A stretch of DNA of 20,183 bases from Kiritimatiellia bacterium (GTDB lineage Bacteria > Verrucomicrobiota > Kiritimatiellia > RFP12 > UBA1067). Position numbers and translations under genes: made by a program. The notes under the pieces were generated by a model that was not told the origin of the DNA, ran no database searches, and saw only the letters and a list, made by a program, of their open reading frames with translations. The stretch's first letter is position 1. The number at the start of each line of letters is the position of its first letter. Of the stretch, positions 13,428 through 20,183 are shown in pieces. Location of the stretch: positions 1-20,183 of the forward strand of contig JAGDAE010000076.1 of NCBI GenBank assembly GCA_017959645.1. The letters run 5' to 3'.

Positions 13428-13973
13428 TCACCTTGCGCCTCCGTTCGCCTTCGAAAGCTTCTTGAGCTTCGGGGCGAACGAGAGACGTTCGGCCGCCGTC
13501 ATGCGGTCGATGTACAAAATGCCGTTCAGGTGGTCGATTTCGTGCTGGACGGCGCGCGAGAGAAAACCGCGGGCGGTTATCGTGCACGGAAGATTGTTTT
13601 CGTCGAGATAGCGGCATGTCACTTCGGCGGCGCGCGTGACGCTGCCGCCGACGCCGGGAAAACTCAGGCACCCTTCTTTGTCGCGGACGCTGCCGTCGTG
13701 CGCGATTATCTCGGGATTGAACATCTTCAGCGGCATCCTTATCGGCGCGTTGAAGATCTCGTCCTCCTCCTCTTCGCATCCTTCTGGAATGTCTATCACG
13801 CAGACGCTCTCGGTCCGGCCTATCTGCTCGGCGGCGAGACCGACGCCTTTCGACGCGCGCATCGTCTCGATCATCTCGTCTGCGAGTTGCCGCAAGTCGT
13901 CGGTCACGGCCGCGACCGGTTTCGCCTTCTCGCGCAGCACGCGCTCGCCGTACTTATACACCCGTAGAGCCAA
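13428..13973 (-). CDS. def: Peptide deformylase
   Basis: Def removes the formyl group from the N-terminal methionine of new proteins. All three metal-site motifs are present: GVGLAAEQIG (43-52), EGCLSFPG (100-107, ligand Cys102) and QHEIDHLNG (143-151, ligands His144 and His148, catalytic Glu145). An acidic insert (EGCEEEEDE, 64-72) between motifs 1 and 2 is unusual. The start is uncertain: TTG at 13973 (181 residues) has GGAGAGGG 5 nt upstream and gives MALRVYKYGERVLR, close to the usual family start; GTG at 13961 is the alternative. With the TTG it overlaps dut by 20 bp. Last gene of its operon. Confidence 0.95.
   Translation of the reverse strand: MALRVYKYGERVLREKAKPVAAVTDDLRQLADEMIETMRASKGVGLAAEQIGRTESVCVIDIPEGCEEEEDEIFNAPIRMPLKMFNPEIIAHDGSVRDKEGCLSFPGVGGSVTRAAEVTCRYLDENNLPCTITARGFLSRAVQHEIDHLNGILYIDRMTAAERLSFAPKLKKLSKANGGAR
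13442..13480. repeat. Long imperfect hairpin between the CBM48 gene and inside the def 3' end
   Basis: CGTTCGCC (13442-13449) pairs with GGCGAACG (13473-13480); inside, CGAA and GCT pair with AGC and TTCG after small bulges, giving about 15-16 bp in all with a 5-nt loop. It lies 20 bp past the CBM48 stop and within the last codons of def. No T-run follows on the plus strand. It could end or protect the CBM48 transcript. Confidence 0.5.
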
Positions 13974-14382
13974 AGCCGCCCTCTCCGCGGTCGGTATCGT
14001 CCACCGAGCCGGTTTCGGCAATCTCCGCGCGCGTGACCGGCGCGACCACGATCTGTGCGATCTTGTCGCCCTTCTTCACCGCAAACGCGCTTTCGCCGAA
14101 GTTGGCGAGAATGACGCAAACCTCGCCCCGGTAGCCTGAATCGATCGTGCCCGGAGAGTTCAAGACCGTCACGCCCGATTTCAGCGCCAGGCCCGAACGC
14201 GGCCTTACCTGCGCCTCATACGCCGGCGGCAGCAGCATCACCAGCCCGGTATGCACGAGCGCGCGTTTCCCCGGGGCGATCTCGAGATCGTCGACGCTGC
14301 GCACATCCATTCCCGCGTCGCTCTCGTGCGCGTATTCCGGAAGCGTCGCGTCGGGGTGGATGCGTTTGAATTTCAGGATCAT
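13954..14382 (-). CDS. dut: dUTP diphosphatase (dUTPase)
   Basis: This 142-residue trimeric-type dUTPase hydrolyses dUTP to dUMP and pyrophosphate, keeping uracil out of DNA and supplying thymidylate synthesis. The five family motifs are in order: SDAGMDV (21-27), PRSGLALK (61-68), GTIDSGYRGE (78-87), KKGDKIAQIVV (103-113) and RGEGGFGSTG (132-141). The length is typical. The ATG overlaps the stop of the SurA/PpiD-like gene by 4 bp (ATGA), and its 3' end overlaps def. The link to a chaperone and def is just operon packing of housekeeping genes. Confidence 0.97.
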   Translation of the reverse strand: MILKFKRIHPDATLPEYAHESDAGMDVRSVDDLEIAPGKRALVHTGLVMLLPPAYEAQVRPRSGLALKSGVTVLNSPGTIDSGYRGEVCVILANFGESAFAVKKGDKIAQIVVAPVTRAEIAETGSVDDTDRGEGGFGSTGV

Positions 14383-16037
14383 TCGGCTTCTTCGTCGACC
14401 GGCGCCACCGAAGCGAAGTCGTTCGGCTCGAAGCCGAGGCGCTCGAGGTTCCACTTCTGCCACGCCTCTGGAATCTGCCGGCGCTGGAGCATCGAAACCG
14501 AATCGCGCATCTGCCCGCGGTAGAGCTGTATCTTGTCGGCGGTGCCGGGCGAGCGCCCGTCGCAGATCACGACCAGCGCTCTGCCCGTGCCGGTCGAGCA
14601 AAATTCGGAAATCTCGCCCGCCGCGAGTTTCGAGGCCGCGCGCGCGACGACCGGCTGGTCGGCGAATTCGCCCTGCTTGAGATCGCAGATCGCAAACGTC
14701 AGATTGGTCACCGACGAAGCGGCGGCGACGATCGCGTCGGCCCCCTGCGCGATCAGCCCCTCGACCTCGGCCTTGAACGCGTCGGCCTTCGCGGCTTTGA
14801 GCGCGCGCGGACGCACGATCTCCTTCGCTTCTTCGAACGTCGGCACGTGCTCCGGGCTCGTTTCGGCGATCTCGACGAGCCACACCGCCTTGTCAGACCC
14901 AACCACGCCGTAGCGCAGATCTTCGCTCGTCGGGTCGAGCTCGGCCACGGCTTCGGCGAAACCCTGCGCGCCCGGGCAGATCTGGCTGGCGCGCTTCATG
15001 AATCCCTCCTGGTAGGCGCCGTCGACGGAGAACCAGTCGCTCGTCGAAATCTCGAGTCCGTCCTCGGCGGCGATCTCGTCGAGACGCGAAGCCCCCTCGG
15101 CCGGCTTTACCGCGTAGGCGCGGAAGTTGACGTTGGTCTCGAAGAACTGCACGGCGGCGATCCGGCGCAGATCCTTCTCGATCTCGTCCTTGACCTCCTT
15201 GAATTTCCTGACCGTCTCGACGCCGTTGGTATCCGTCGAAGTGTACTTGTCGATGGTCACGTCGTAGCGGTCGCGCATTTCGTCTTCGGTGACGGACATT
15301 TTCGCGAGGACGTCCTCGGCGGTCGCGTCGAACTTCACCATGCGCAGGCGCTTGCGCTCCGGGAGTTTCAGCGACTCTGCGTTGTCGCCGAACCACTTCT
15401 CGAGCCCCTCGTCGTCGAGCACGACCGCATCGGCCTTCGCCGGATCCTGCGAAAAGCGCGCGACGCGGACGGTATAGACGTCGGTCATGTCGTACACGGC
15501 CTGGTCGACCTCCATCTCCGAGGCCCACGCCGCGCTGCCGAGAACGGCGTCGCCCACGCGCATCGCCGTGAGCCGGCGGCGGAGGAAGTCTTCGAAGCGC
15601 TCCGGGGTTAGCGAATTTTCCCTCAGCAGCTGCTGATAGCGCTGGAAGCTGAAGCCGCCGTTGACGGCGAACGAGCGGTCGGAGCGGATCGCCTCGGCGA
15701 CCTCGCGGTCGGTCGCGACCATACCGTTGCGCTCGGCGACCTTGAGCATCGCGAACGTCTCCCACGCCTGGCGGTTGACCTCGTCGCTCCCGCGCCGCCA
15801 GTCGCGGCTCTGCCCGAACCCGCGGATATCCTCGGCGATCGCCGAGAATTCCGACGCGTTTACCGTTTCGCCGGCGAGGAGCCCGGCCGAGCCGCCGCTT
15901 TCGCGAGCGCCGCGGGAATCTTCGCGCAGCAGATCGTTGACCAGAAAATCGAAAGCGAACGCGCCACCGACGATGATCGCGAAGACGCCCCAGACCCATT
16001 TGTTGCGTATCAGCTTGTTGAACTGCAGAATGACCAT
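14379..16037 (-). CDS. SurA/PpiD-like periplasmic folding factor
   Basis: This 552-residue protein has a short cytoplasmic start, one membrane helix (about 14-32) and a large periplasmic part, as in PpiD. Residues about 55-175 match the SurA N-terminal chaperone region (RQAWETFAMLKVAERNGMVA, later REVAEAIRSD and FEDFLRRRL). The middle and C-terminal segments (VVGSDKAVWLVEIAETSPEH, then FEEAKEIVRPRALKAAKADA) resemble the end of a parvulin domain and the PpiD C-terminus, but I see no complete parvulin active site, so chaperone rather than isomerase activity is likely. PpiD-type proteins help outer-membrane and secreted proteins fold after Sec export. AGGG lies 6 nt before the ATG; a 60-bp A/G-rich gap separates it from the FecR-like gene. 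Confidence 0.85.
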   Translation of the reverse strand: MVILQFNKLIRNKWVWGVFAIIVGGAFAFDFLVNDLLREDSRGARESGGSAGLLAGETVNASEFSAIAEDIRGFGQSRDWRRGSDEVNRQAWETFAMLKVAERNGMVATDREVAEAIRSDRSFAVNGGFSFQRYQQLLRENSLTPERFEDFLRRRLTAMRVGDAVLGSAAWASEMEVDQAVYDMTDVYTVRVARFSQDPAKADAVVLDDEGLEKWFGDNAESLKLPERKRLRMVKFDATAEDVLAKMSVTEDEMRDRYDVTIDKYTSTDTNGVETVRKFKEVKDEIEKDLRRIAAVQFFETNVNFRAYAVKPAEGASRLDEIAAEDGLEISTSDWFSVDGAYQEGFMKRASQICPGAQGFAEAVAELDPTSEDLRYGVVGSDKAVWLVEIAETSPEHVPTFEEAKEIVRPRALKAAKADAFKAEVEGLIAQGADAIVAAASSVTNLTFAICDLKQGEFADQPVVARAASKLAAGEISEFCSTGTGRALVVICDGRSPGTADKIQLYRGQMRDSVSMLQRRQIPEAWQKWNLERLGFEPNDFASVAPVDEEAE

Positions 16038-16097
16038 ATCGCCCTTTGTACCTTTTCTTTCTTTTTTGTTGCCCGGACCTTGCGTCCCTTTAAATCG

Positions 16098-17201
16098 TCA
16101 GTAGTCCTCGTCTTCTTCCTCGTCTTCCTCTTCGTCGCCGCCGGAGCCGGAATCGCCGGAGCCGCCGTCGTCCTCTTCGCCGACGTCGACGTCGACGGTT
16201 TCGGTCTCGGAAGCCTCGGAGGCCTTCTTGGCGAGTTCGTCGCGGCTCGCCTTCGAGACCGGCGCCAGCTCGCCCGAGGTTATCTCGTAGCGGTTCTCGG
16301 TGAACACGCAGCGGTTGGCGAGCTCGCCGGCCGCATCGAACGTCATCACCGAAACGGCCATGTTTTCGCCGATGTCCGGCTTGGCGCGGTGTATCCTGAC
16401 AGCAGTCTGCGGAGACATCTTCCAGTCGAGATGCCGCGCCTCGACCGTGCGCGCGCCCGATTCGATGTCGATCGTCTCGATCAGGCCCTGGTCGAGGCGC
16501 ACGACATAATCGCCGCGCGTGCCGTAGATTCCCGTGAAAAGCACGTCCTGCGAAGTGCGTATCCTGACCTCGTTCGCGGCGCGCATGGAGAGAATCTCGA
16601 AATGCCTGCCCGAGACCGACAGCGTGCCGGTCACGCAGCGAATCGTCGCGCTGTCGCCGTCGCCGGTGTTTTCGAAGGCGTAGCGGGAATCGCCGGCCAG
16701 GTTGACGACCGCGAAGCCTGGCGCCGAAACCGTGAACATCCCGTCGGGGAGGTTGCGCGGCAGTTTGAGATCGAGCGAACCGCCCTTGAGCGTGATGACG
16801 CGTCCGCGTTCGCCGAGCGGCTGCGCGCGGGTGCCGAACGAAGAATCGCCACCGATCTCGACCGTGCTTTCGGTTCCGAACGAAACGAGCAGGCGCGAAG
16901 AGGCGCCGACCGTGCGGTAGCTGGTGCCGAGCGGATAGAACTTGCCCTCTTCGGCGGTCTCCCACGCCGCCGCCTGCGGCCTGAGAACCTCGACGACGCC
17001 CTCGATTTCACGGCAGAACGGCAGCACCGTGAAGAACTTCGGCTGCGACGCCTTCTTGGCCGAGACCGCTTTCGCGGCCGCATCGATCTCGTCGCCGAAA
17101 TCGCCGCCGCCGGCGTCGGCCCATTCGTCGTCGTCCTGCGCATGCGCCGCGATCGCGACGGCGGCGGCCGCGGCCGCGAGAATCTTTGCGAAGTCTTTCA
17201 T
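16098..17201 (-). CDS. Secreted FecR-like protein with acidic C-terminal tail
   Basis: This 367-residue protein has a cleavable signal peptide (1-22, ending AHA-Q). Residues about 62-160 resemble the FecR fold (PF04773): REIEGVVEVLRPQAAAWETA, LGTSYRTVGASSRLLVSFGT and a strand-rich stretch EIGGDSSFGTRAQPLGERGR. A second strand-rich part (about 165-290) may be a further repeat of that fold. The last 30 residues are almost all Asp, Glu, Gly and Ser, perhaps binding calcium or another cation. It lacks the membrane anchor of classic FecR anti-sigma factors, so a regulatory role is doubtful; an envelope or extracellular structural role is inferred. It begins 13 bp after galK, with AAGGGGG 7 nt upstream of the ATG. 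Confidence 0.72.
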   Translation of the reverse strand: MKDFAKILAAAAAAVAIAAHAQDDDEWADAGGGDFGDEIDAAAKAVSAKKASQPKFFTVLPFCREIEGVVEVLRPQAAAWETAEEGKFYPLGTSYRTVGASSRLLVSFGTESTVEIGGDSSFGTRAQPLGERGRVITLKGGSLDLKLPRNLPDGMFTVSAPGFAVVNLAGDSRYAFENTGDGDSATIRCVTGTLSVSGRHFEILSMRAANEVRIRTSQDVLFTGIYGTRGDYVVRLDQGLIETIDIESGARTVEARHLDWKMSPQTAVRIHRAKPDIGENMAVSVMTFDAAGELANRCVFTENRYEITSGELAPVSKASRDELAKKASEASETETVDVDVGEEDDGGSGDSGSGGDEEEDEEEDEDY

Positions 17202-17214
17202 CCGTTCACCCCCT

Positions 17215-18390
17215 TCAGACGAGATGCGCGCCGTCGGACGGCTTGATTACGCTGCATGCCGGCTCGTCGCCGTACACCGCCTTGTATTCTTTCGCGATAT
17301 GCGCCGCGATCTTGTCCGCGGCCGAAGGGTCGACCAGCAGACAGCAACTGCCGCCGAACCCGCCGCCGGAAAGGCGCGCGCCGTAGACTTCGGGAAGCGC
17401 CGCCGCCGCGTCGACGATGGTATCCAGCTCGGGGCAGGAGTTCTCGAACCAGTTGCGGCTCGATTCGTGCGACTCGTACATCAGCGCGCCGAACGTCTTG
17501 AGATCGCCTTTGGCGAGCAGTTCCGCGCCCAGAAGCACGCGCTCGTCTTCGCCGATCGGATGCGCCGCGCGCTTGGCGGTGGTCTCGGAAAGCCCGCCGC
17601 GGTAGAGGACCCATTCAGACATGGTGACGTCGCGCAGATGCGTGACCGGCTTTTTCAGCACGGACGCGAAGTACTTCGCCGCGTCTTCGCACGCCTGGCG
17701 GCGCGAAGCGTAGGCGCCGTCGACAAGCGCGTGCTTGGCGTTGGACTTTACCATCATGAACGCCACCGACGGGCCCATCGACACGGTCTCGAACTCGTTG
17801 GTCCTGAAATCGCTCTTGACGAGCGAACCGGCCTTGCCGTACATCGAAGAGGCCTGGTCGAGCAGCCCGCAGGGGCATCCGGCGAAAGTGTGCTCGGCCT
17901 TCTGGCCGATCTTCGCGAGCGTGGTGCGGTCTTTTTCGATTCCGTAGATTTTCGCGAGCGCGAGCGCCGCGGCCATCTCGAGCGCGGCCGACGAACTCAA
18001 GCCCGCGCCGAGCGGGATGTTGCCGCCGAAGACCGCTTTGAAGCCGGTCTTGGCCACGGCCCGCCGCCCGTCGAAGAGCCAGTTGCAGGTGCCGAGCGGA
18101 TCGTTCGCCCATGTCGCGCCGCTTTCGACCTTCGCCACTTCGGCGAGCGTCGTCTCGTACGTCTCGCCCATGTCGATCGCGACGAGCGTTATCTTGTCGT
18201 CCTGCGCTTTCGACGCCGTGAAGAAGGTGCCCTTGTCGATCGCCGCCGAGAAGACGTACCCCTCGTTGTAGTCGGTATGGTTGCCGAGAACCTCGATACG
18301 GCCGGGCGCGTAGGCGGTCGCTTCGCCGGCCGCGCCGAATTTCGCCTTGAATTCGGCCTGGACCTTGTCGTAGACTTCCTGGTTGAGCAT
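17215..18390 (-). CDS. galK: Galactokinase
   Basis: This 391-residue GHMP kinase phosphorylates galactose at C1, the first Leloir step. Motifs: PGRIEVLGNHTDYNEG (29-44) at the sugar site, GLSSSAA (130-136) for ATP phosphate binding, GLLDQASSMYGKAG with the catalytic-base Asp178, and SGGGFGGSC near the C-terminus. One departure stands out: the signature normally reads GEHTDYN, while here Asn37 replaces the Glu that contacts the sugar 6-hydroxyl in studied enzymes. This may mark a lineage subtype or altered sugar choice. It follows the sugar permease by 13 bp with GGAGG (18398-18402) before the ATG, which supports uptake-then-phosphorylation of galactose. No galT or galE is in the window. Confidence 0.93.
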   Translation of the reverse strand: MLNQEVYDKVQAEFKAKFGAAGEATAYAPGRIEVLGNHTDYNEGYVFSAAIDKGTFFTASKAQDDKITLVAIDMGETYETTLAEVAKVESGATWANDPLGTCNWLFDGRRAVAKTGFKAVFGGNIPLGAGLSSSAALEMAAALALAKIYGIEKDRTTLAKIGQKAEHTFAGCPCGLLDQASSMYGKAGSLVKSDFRTNEFETVSMGPSVAFMMVKSNAKHALVDGAYASRRQACEDAAKYFASVLKKPVTHLRDVTMSEWVLYRGGLSETTAKRAAHPIGEDERVLLGAELLAKGDLKTFGALMYESHESSRNWFENSCPELDTIVDAAAALPEVYGARLSGGGFGGSCCLLVDPSAADKIAAHIAKEYKAVYGDEPACSVIKPSDGAHLV

Positions 18391-18403
18391 ATCCCGGCCT
18401 CCG

Positions 18404-19753
18404 TCAATCGATCTTGATGTCTTTGTTCACGTTCTTCGAGCCGACGAGGGCGAAGAAGAAGATGTAGGCGAAGCAGACGACGGAGATGGTAAAGCTTGCC
18501 ATCGGCCCGACCTTGTCGAAGACCCAGCTCTGCAGAACCGGCAACGGGGCGCCGCCGAACACCATCACCATGAACATCCCCGACGCCTGCTCGGTGTATT
18601 TGCCGAGCCCCTCGGTCGCCAGATTGAAGATTCCGCCCCACATGACCGACATCGAAGGGCCCGTGAGCATGAAGAACAGCGCCGCGAGCGGGATCTGCGA
18701 CATCTTGACGGACGTCAGCGACGTGAACAGCGGCATGGTTACCGAGAGCTCCGGCTTGAACTGGCCGAGCAGCGCGCCGGCGACCGTGAGCAGGACGCCC
18801 GAGCCCGCGCAGGCGAGAATCATGTTCCGCGAGCTGATCTTGCCGCCGATGGCCGCGCCGACCAGACGGCCGGCGAGAATCAGGATCATCAGCATGAAGG
18901 CGGTCGAGCCGGCGATGGTCGCGGCCGAAGCGACGTCGATTCCGTAGGAAAGCAGCGGCGAGGACGCGTTGTCCGGCGCGAGCCACAGGCGCATGTGGTT
19001 CTGGATGCCGATTTCTACGCCGAGGTAGAGGAAGATCGCGAGCACGCCGAGACGGCAGTGGCGGAACGCGAGCGGGCTGCGCTCGTAGACGATGTCCTTC
19101 GCGCGCTGCACCGGATTGGAGATCGGCAGGAACGCGATTATCACGGTCGCGACGAAGAACACTATCGCCGCCGAAAGCAGCACGTTGTCGATCGAGGCGA
19201 ACTGCGTGTCTTTGGTGATCTTGCCTACGATGCCGCCGAGAATGACCGGCGCGATCGCGCCCGAGAGCGAATTGAGCGCGCTGCCGCCGAGGTTGAGCTG
19301 GTTGCCCTTGTTGCCGCCGCCGACGATCGTGTTGAGCATCGGGTTGACGACGGTGTTGATCAGGCACATCGAGAAGCCAGAGACCAGAACGCCGAACAGG
19401 TAGACGAACCACGCGCCGGGAATCTCGAGCGAGCCGACCGTGCCGAAGTCGAGATGGCCGGAAGCCATCTGGATCAACACGCCGACCGTGCCCACGCCGG
19501 TCGAAAGGATGGCGGTCGTCTTGTAGCCCCAGTTCTGCAGCATCTTCCCGGCCGGCCAGCCGAGAATCAGATACGCGACGAAGTTCATCGAGCCGCCGAG
19601 CATGCCCAATACGTTCGAGCCGCCGGGGAGCTGGTATTTCCACAGATCTCCCGCCGGCGCCGCGAGGAACGTAACGAACCCGGCAAGCGCGTAAAGCGCG
19701 AACATCGTCAGAATGGCGACGAGATTGCCGCCCTTTTTCCGCTGCGTATCCAT
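18404..19753 (-). CDS. FucP-type MFS sugar/H+ symporter (glucose/galactose/fucose)
   Basis: This 449-residue protein has twelve hydrophobic segments. It resembles the FucP/GluP branch of the major facilitator superfamily: NPMLNTIVGG and GNQLNLGGSALNSLSGAIAP match the conserved NP...LNLaqafNslG block of that group, and LAGRLVGAAIGGKISSRNMI fits the second-half loop. The classic FucP N-terminal FFLWGF motif is not present, so it is a divergent member. Adjacent galK makes galactose the favoured substrate (inferred). The ATG at 19753 has AGGAG 7 nt upstream and a strong promoter. It is the first gene of a long operon (permease, galK, FecR-like, chaperone, dut, def). Confidence 0.87.
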   Translation of the reverse strand: MDTQRKKGGNLVAILTMFALYALAGFVTFLAAPAGDLWKYQLPGGSNVLGMLGGSMNFVAYLILGWPAGKMLQNWGYKTTAILSTGVGTVGVLIQMASGHLDFGTVGSLEIPGAWFVYLFGVLVSGFSMCLINTVVNPMLNTIVGGGNKGNQLNLGGSALNSLSGAIAPVILGGIVGKITKDTQFASIDNVLLSAAIVFFVATVIIAFLPISNPVQRAKDIVYERSPLAFRHCRLGVLAIFLYLGVEIGIQNHMRLWLAPDNASSPLLSYGIDVASAATIAGSTAFMLMILILAGRLVGAAIGGKISSRNMILACAGSGVLLTVAGALLGQFKPELSVTMPLFTSLTSVKMSQIPLAALFFMLTGPSMSVMWGGIFNLATEGLGKYTEQASGMFMVMVFGGAPLPVLQSWVFDKVGPMASFTISVVCFAYIFFFALVGSKNVNKDIKID

Positions 19754-19786
19754 TTGTTTTCTCCTATTGAGAGCTTTTGGGAGAGT

Positions 19787-19815
19787 ATTATACCCTAAAC
19801 CGCCGAATTAGTCAA
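19787..19815 (-). promoter_or_regulatory. Strong sigma70-type promoter of the permease-galK operon
   Basis: On the minus strand TTGACT (plus 19810-19815) and a perfect TATAAT (plus 19787-19792) are exactly 17 bp apart. The start would be near 19780, leaving a 27-nt leader with AGGAG (19761-19765). This is the closest to consensus in the window. No obvious operator palindrome overlaps it. Confidence 0.8.
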
Positions 19816-19854
19816 TGGCGGCAAACGATGGTCGGAACAGCGCACCGGATTCAG

Positions 19855-19884
19855 CCGGGAAACGCCGCAGACGGCAATGCCCGG
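19855..19884. repeat. Nested hairpin upstream of the permease promoter
   Basis: CCGGG (19855-19859) pairs with CCCGG (19880-19884); after a symmetric 4/4 internal loop, GCCG (19864-19867) pairs with CGGC (19872-19875) around the loop CAGA. It lies between the end of the right-edge gene and the permease promoter. No T-run follows on the minus strand, so terminator function is uncertain. Confidence 0.45.
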
Positions 19885-19915
19885 AACGGAGTCTTGAACG
19901 TTCGCATGCTGACCA

Positions 19916-19938
19916 GCGGCGGCATATCCGCCCGCCGC
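19916..19938 (-). terminator. GC hairpin immediately after the right-edge gene
   Basis: GCGGCGG (19916-19922) and CCGCCGC (19932-19938) form a 7-bp all-GC stem with a 9-nt loop, starting directly after the TGA of the minus-strand gene. No T-run follows, so it is a terminator-like or 3'-end-protecting stem rather than a clear intrinsic terminator. Confidence 0.4.
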
Positions 19939-20183
19939 TCACTCGGTCGGCATCGGCGCGTCGCTCACCCAGACCTTGTAGAAGCCCTGCGCGCCATCCT
20001 GCTTCGGAACGGCAAGCGTATCGCCCGCCTTCGCCGGTTCCGTCGCGCCCGGTCGTTTCAGCTCCACTATGGTCGCCGCCGAATCCGCCGCGTAGTAAAG
20101 CCCCGGCACAACTTCGACATTCAGCGTCACGCTCCCGTCGCCATTGTCCGTCCATGCCTGGTAGGGCGCGATCACCGAGCGCG
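19939..20183 (-). CDS. C-terminal end of a probable secreted protein (partial)
   Basis: The frame enters from the right edge and gives the last 80 residues of a protein whose N-terminus is outside the window. The visible part looks beta-rich: NGDGSVTLNVEVVPGLYYAA, a Lys/Pro-rich turn (KRPGATEPAKAGDTLAVPK), then GFYKVWVSDAPMPTE at the end. Similar endings (GFYKVxVS) occur, from general memory, at the C-termini of large extracellular proteins of Verrucomicrobiota-like bacteria. Function cannot be assigned. An in-frame GTG near the edge is not taken as a start because the frame continues beyond it. Confidence 0.65.
   Translation of the reverse strand, partial: RSVIAPYQAWTDNGDGSVTLNVEVVPGLYYAADSAATIVELKRPGATEPAKAGDTLAVPKQDGAQGFYKVWVSDAPMPTE

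Noticed and set aside
16038..16097. Possible terminator or promoter in the gap before the SurA/PpiD-like gene
   Set aside because: Only a 4-bp GGAC/GTCC stem and an A/G-rich tract are seen; TACAAA lies 7 nt before the ATG, like the leaderless starts, but an AGGG ribosome site is present, so neither was called.
16942..18417. A 491-codon plus-strand open frame
   Set aside because: Antisense to galK and the FecR-like gene, with shadow-type composition and no ribosome site.
18383..19798. A 471-codon plus-strand open frame rich in Asp, Glu, Arg and His
   Set aside because: Antisense to the permease gene; hydrophobic codons read backwards give this charged composition.
1..20183. CRISPR arrays, insertion sequences, phage or defence genes
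   Set aside because: No regularly spaced direct repeats, transposase, integrase or nuclease/defence motifs were found in either strand.

Overview
The window is a dense, GC-rich bacterial chromosome segment made almost entirely of housekeeping and cell-envelope genes. No tRNA, rRNA, CRISPR array, transposase or phage gene was seen. Most genes are on the minus strand and adjacent genes often overlap by 4 bp (ATGA/GTGA). Long arginine-rich open frames antisense to the real genes are GC artefacts. The gene content (FtsB-like protein, Lgt, SurA/PpiD-like chaperone, lipoproteins, FecR-like protein, FucP-type permease) points to a diderm. The galactokinase variant, the small CBM48 protein and the C-terminal tail at the right edge fit an uncultured Verrucomicrobiota/Kiritimatiellota-type (PVC) bacterium, but that placement is an inference from general resemblance.

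Region by region. (1) 7-3705, minus: tgt, yajC, a membrane-anchored LysM protein and a ComEC-type channel without its hydrolase domain form one operon. (2) 3731-6012, plus: a good sigma70-type promoter drives a coiled-coil membrane protein, a 54-residue lipoprotein that is easily missed, and an RluA-type pseudouridine synthase. (3) 6005-8735, minus: hom then lysC, the entry to threonine/methionine/lysine synthesis, with a clear promoter. (4) 8736-8886: AT-richer intergenic DNA holding a large interrupted inverted repeat, a 12-bp palindrome and a second hairpin. (5) 8887-12970, minus: FtsB/DivIC-like protein, M50-like membrane protease, lgt, holA, an HTH-PTS EIIA fusion and a HAD phosphatase, all overlapping and apparently one transcript from an extended -10 promoter placed directly in front of the start codon. 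(6) 12991-13421, plus: a small CBM48 glycogen-binding protein with a Lys/Ala-rich tail, with its own promoter and a 5' UTR hairpin. (7) 13428-19815, minus: FucP-type sugar permease, galactokinase, FecR-like acidic-tailed secreted protein, SurA/PpiD-like chaperone, dut and def, read from a strong promoter. (8) 19939 to the right edge: the C-terminal end of a probable secreted protein.

Themes: envelope building (Lgt, FtsB-like, LysM, lipoprotein, SurA/PpiD-like, YajC), sugar use and storage (FucP-type permease, GalK, EIIA, CBM48) and core metabolism (Hom, LysC, Dut, Def, HolA, Tgt). No defence or secondary-metabolite system is visible. The most unusual items are the small lipoprotein operon, the HTH-EIIA fusion, the probable leaderless starts sharing TGG-TAYAAT, the structured DNA upstream of hom, and the catalysis-lacking LysM/YkuD-like protein.
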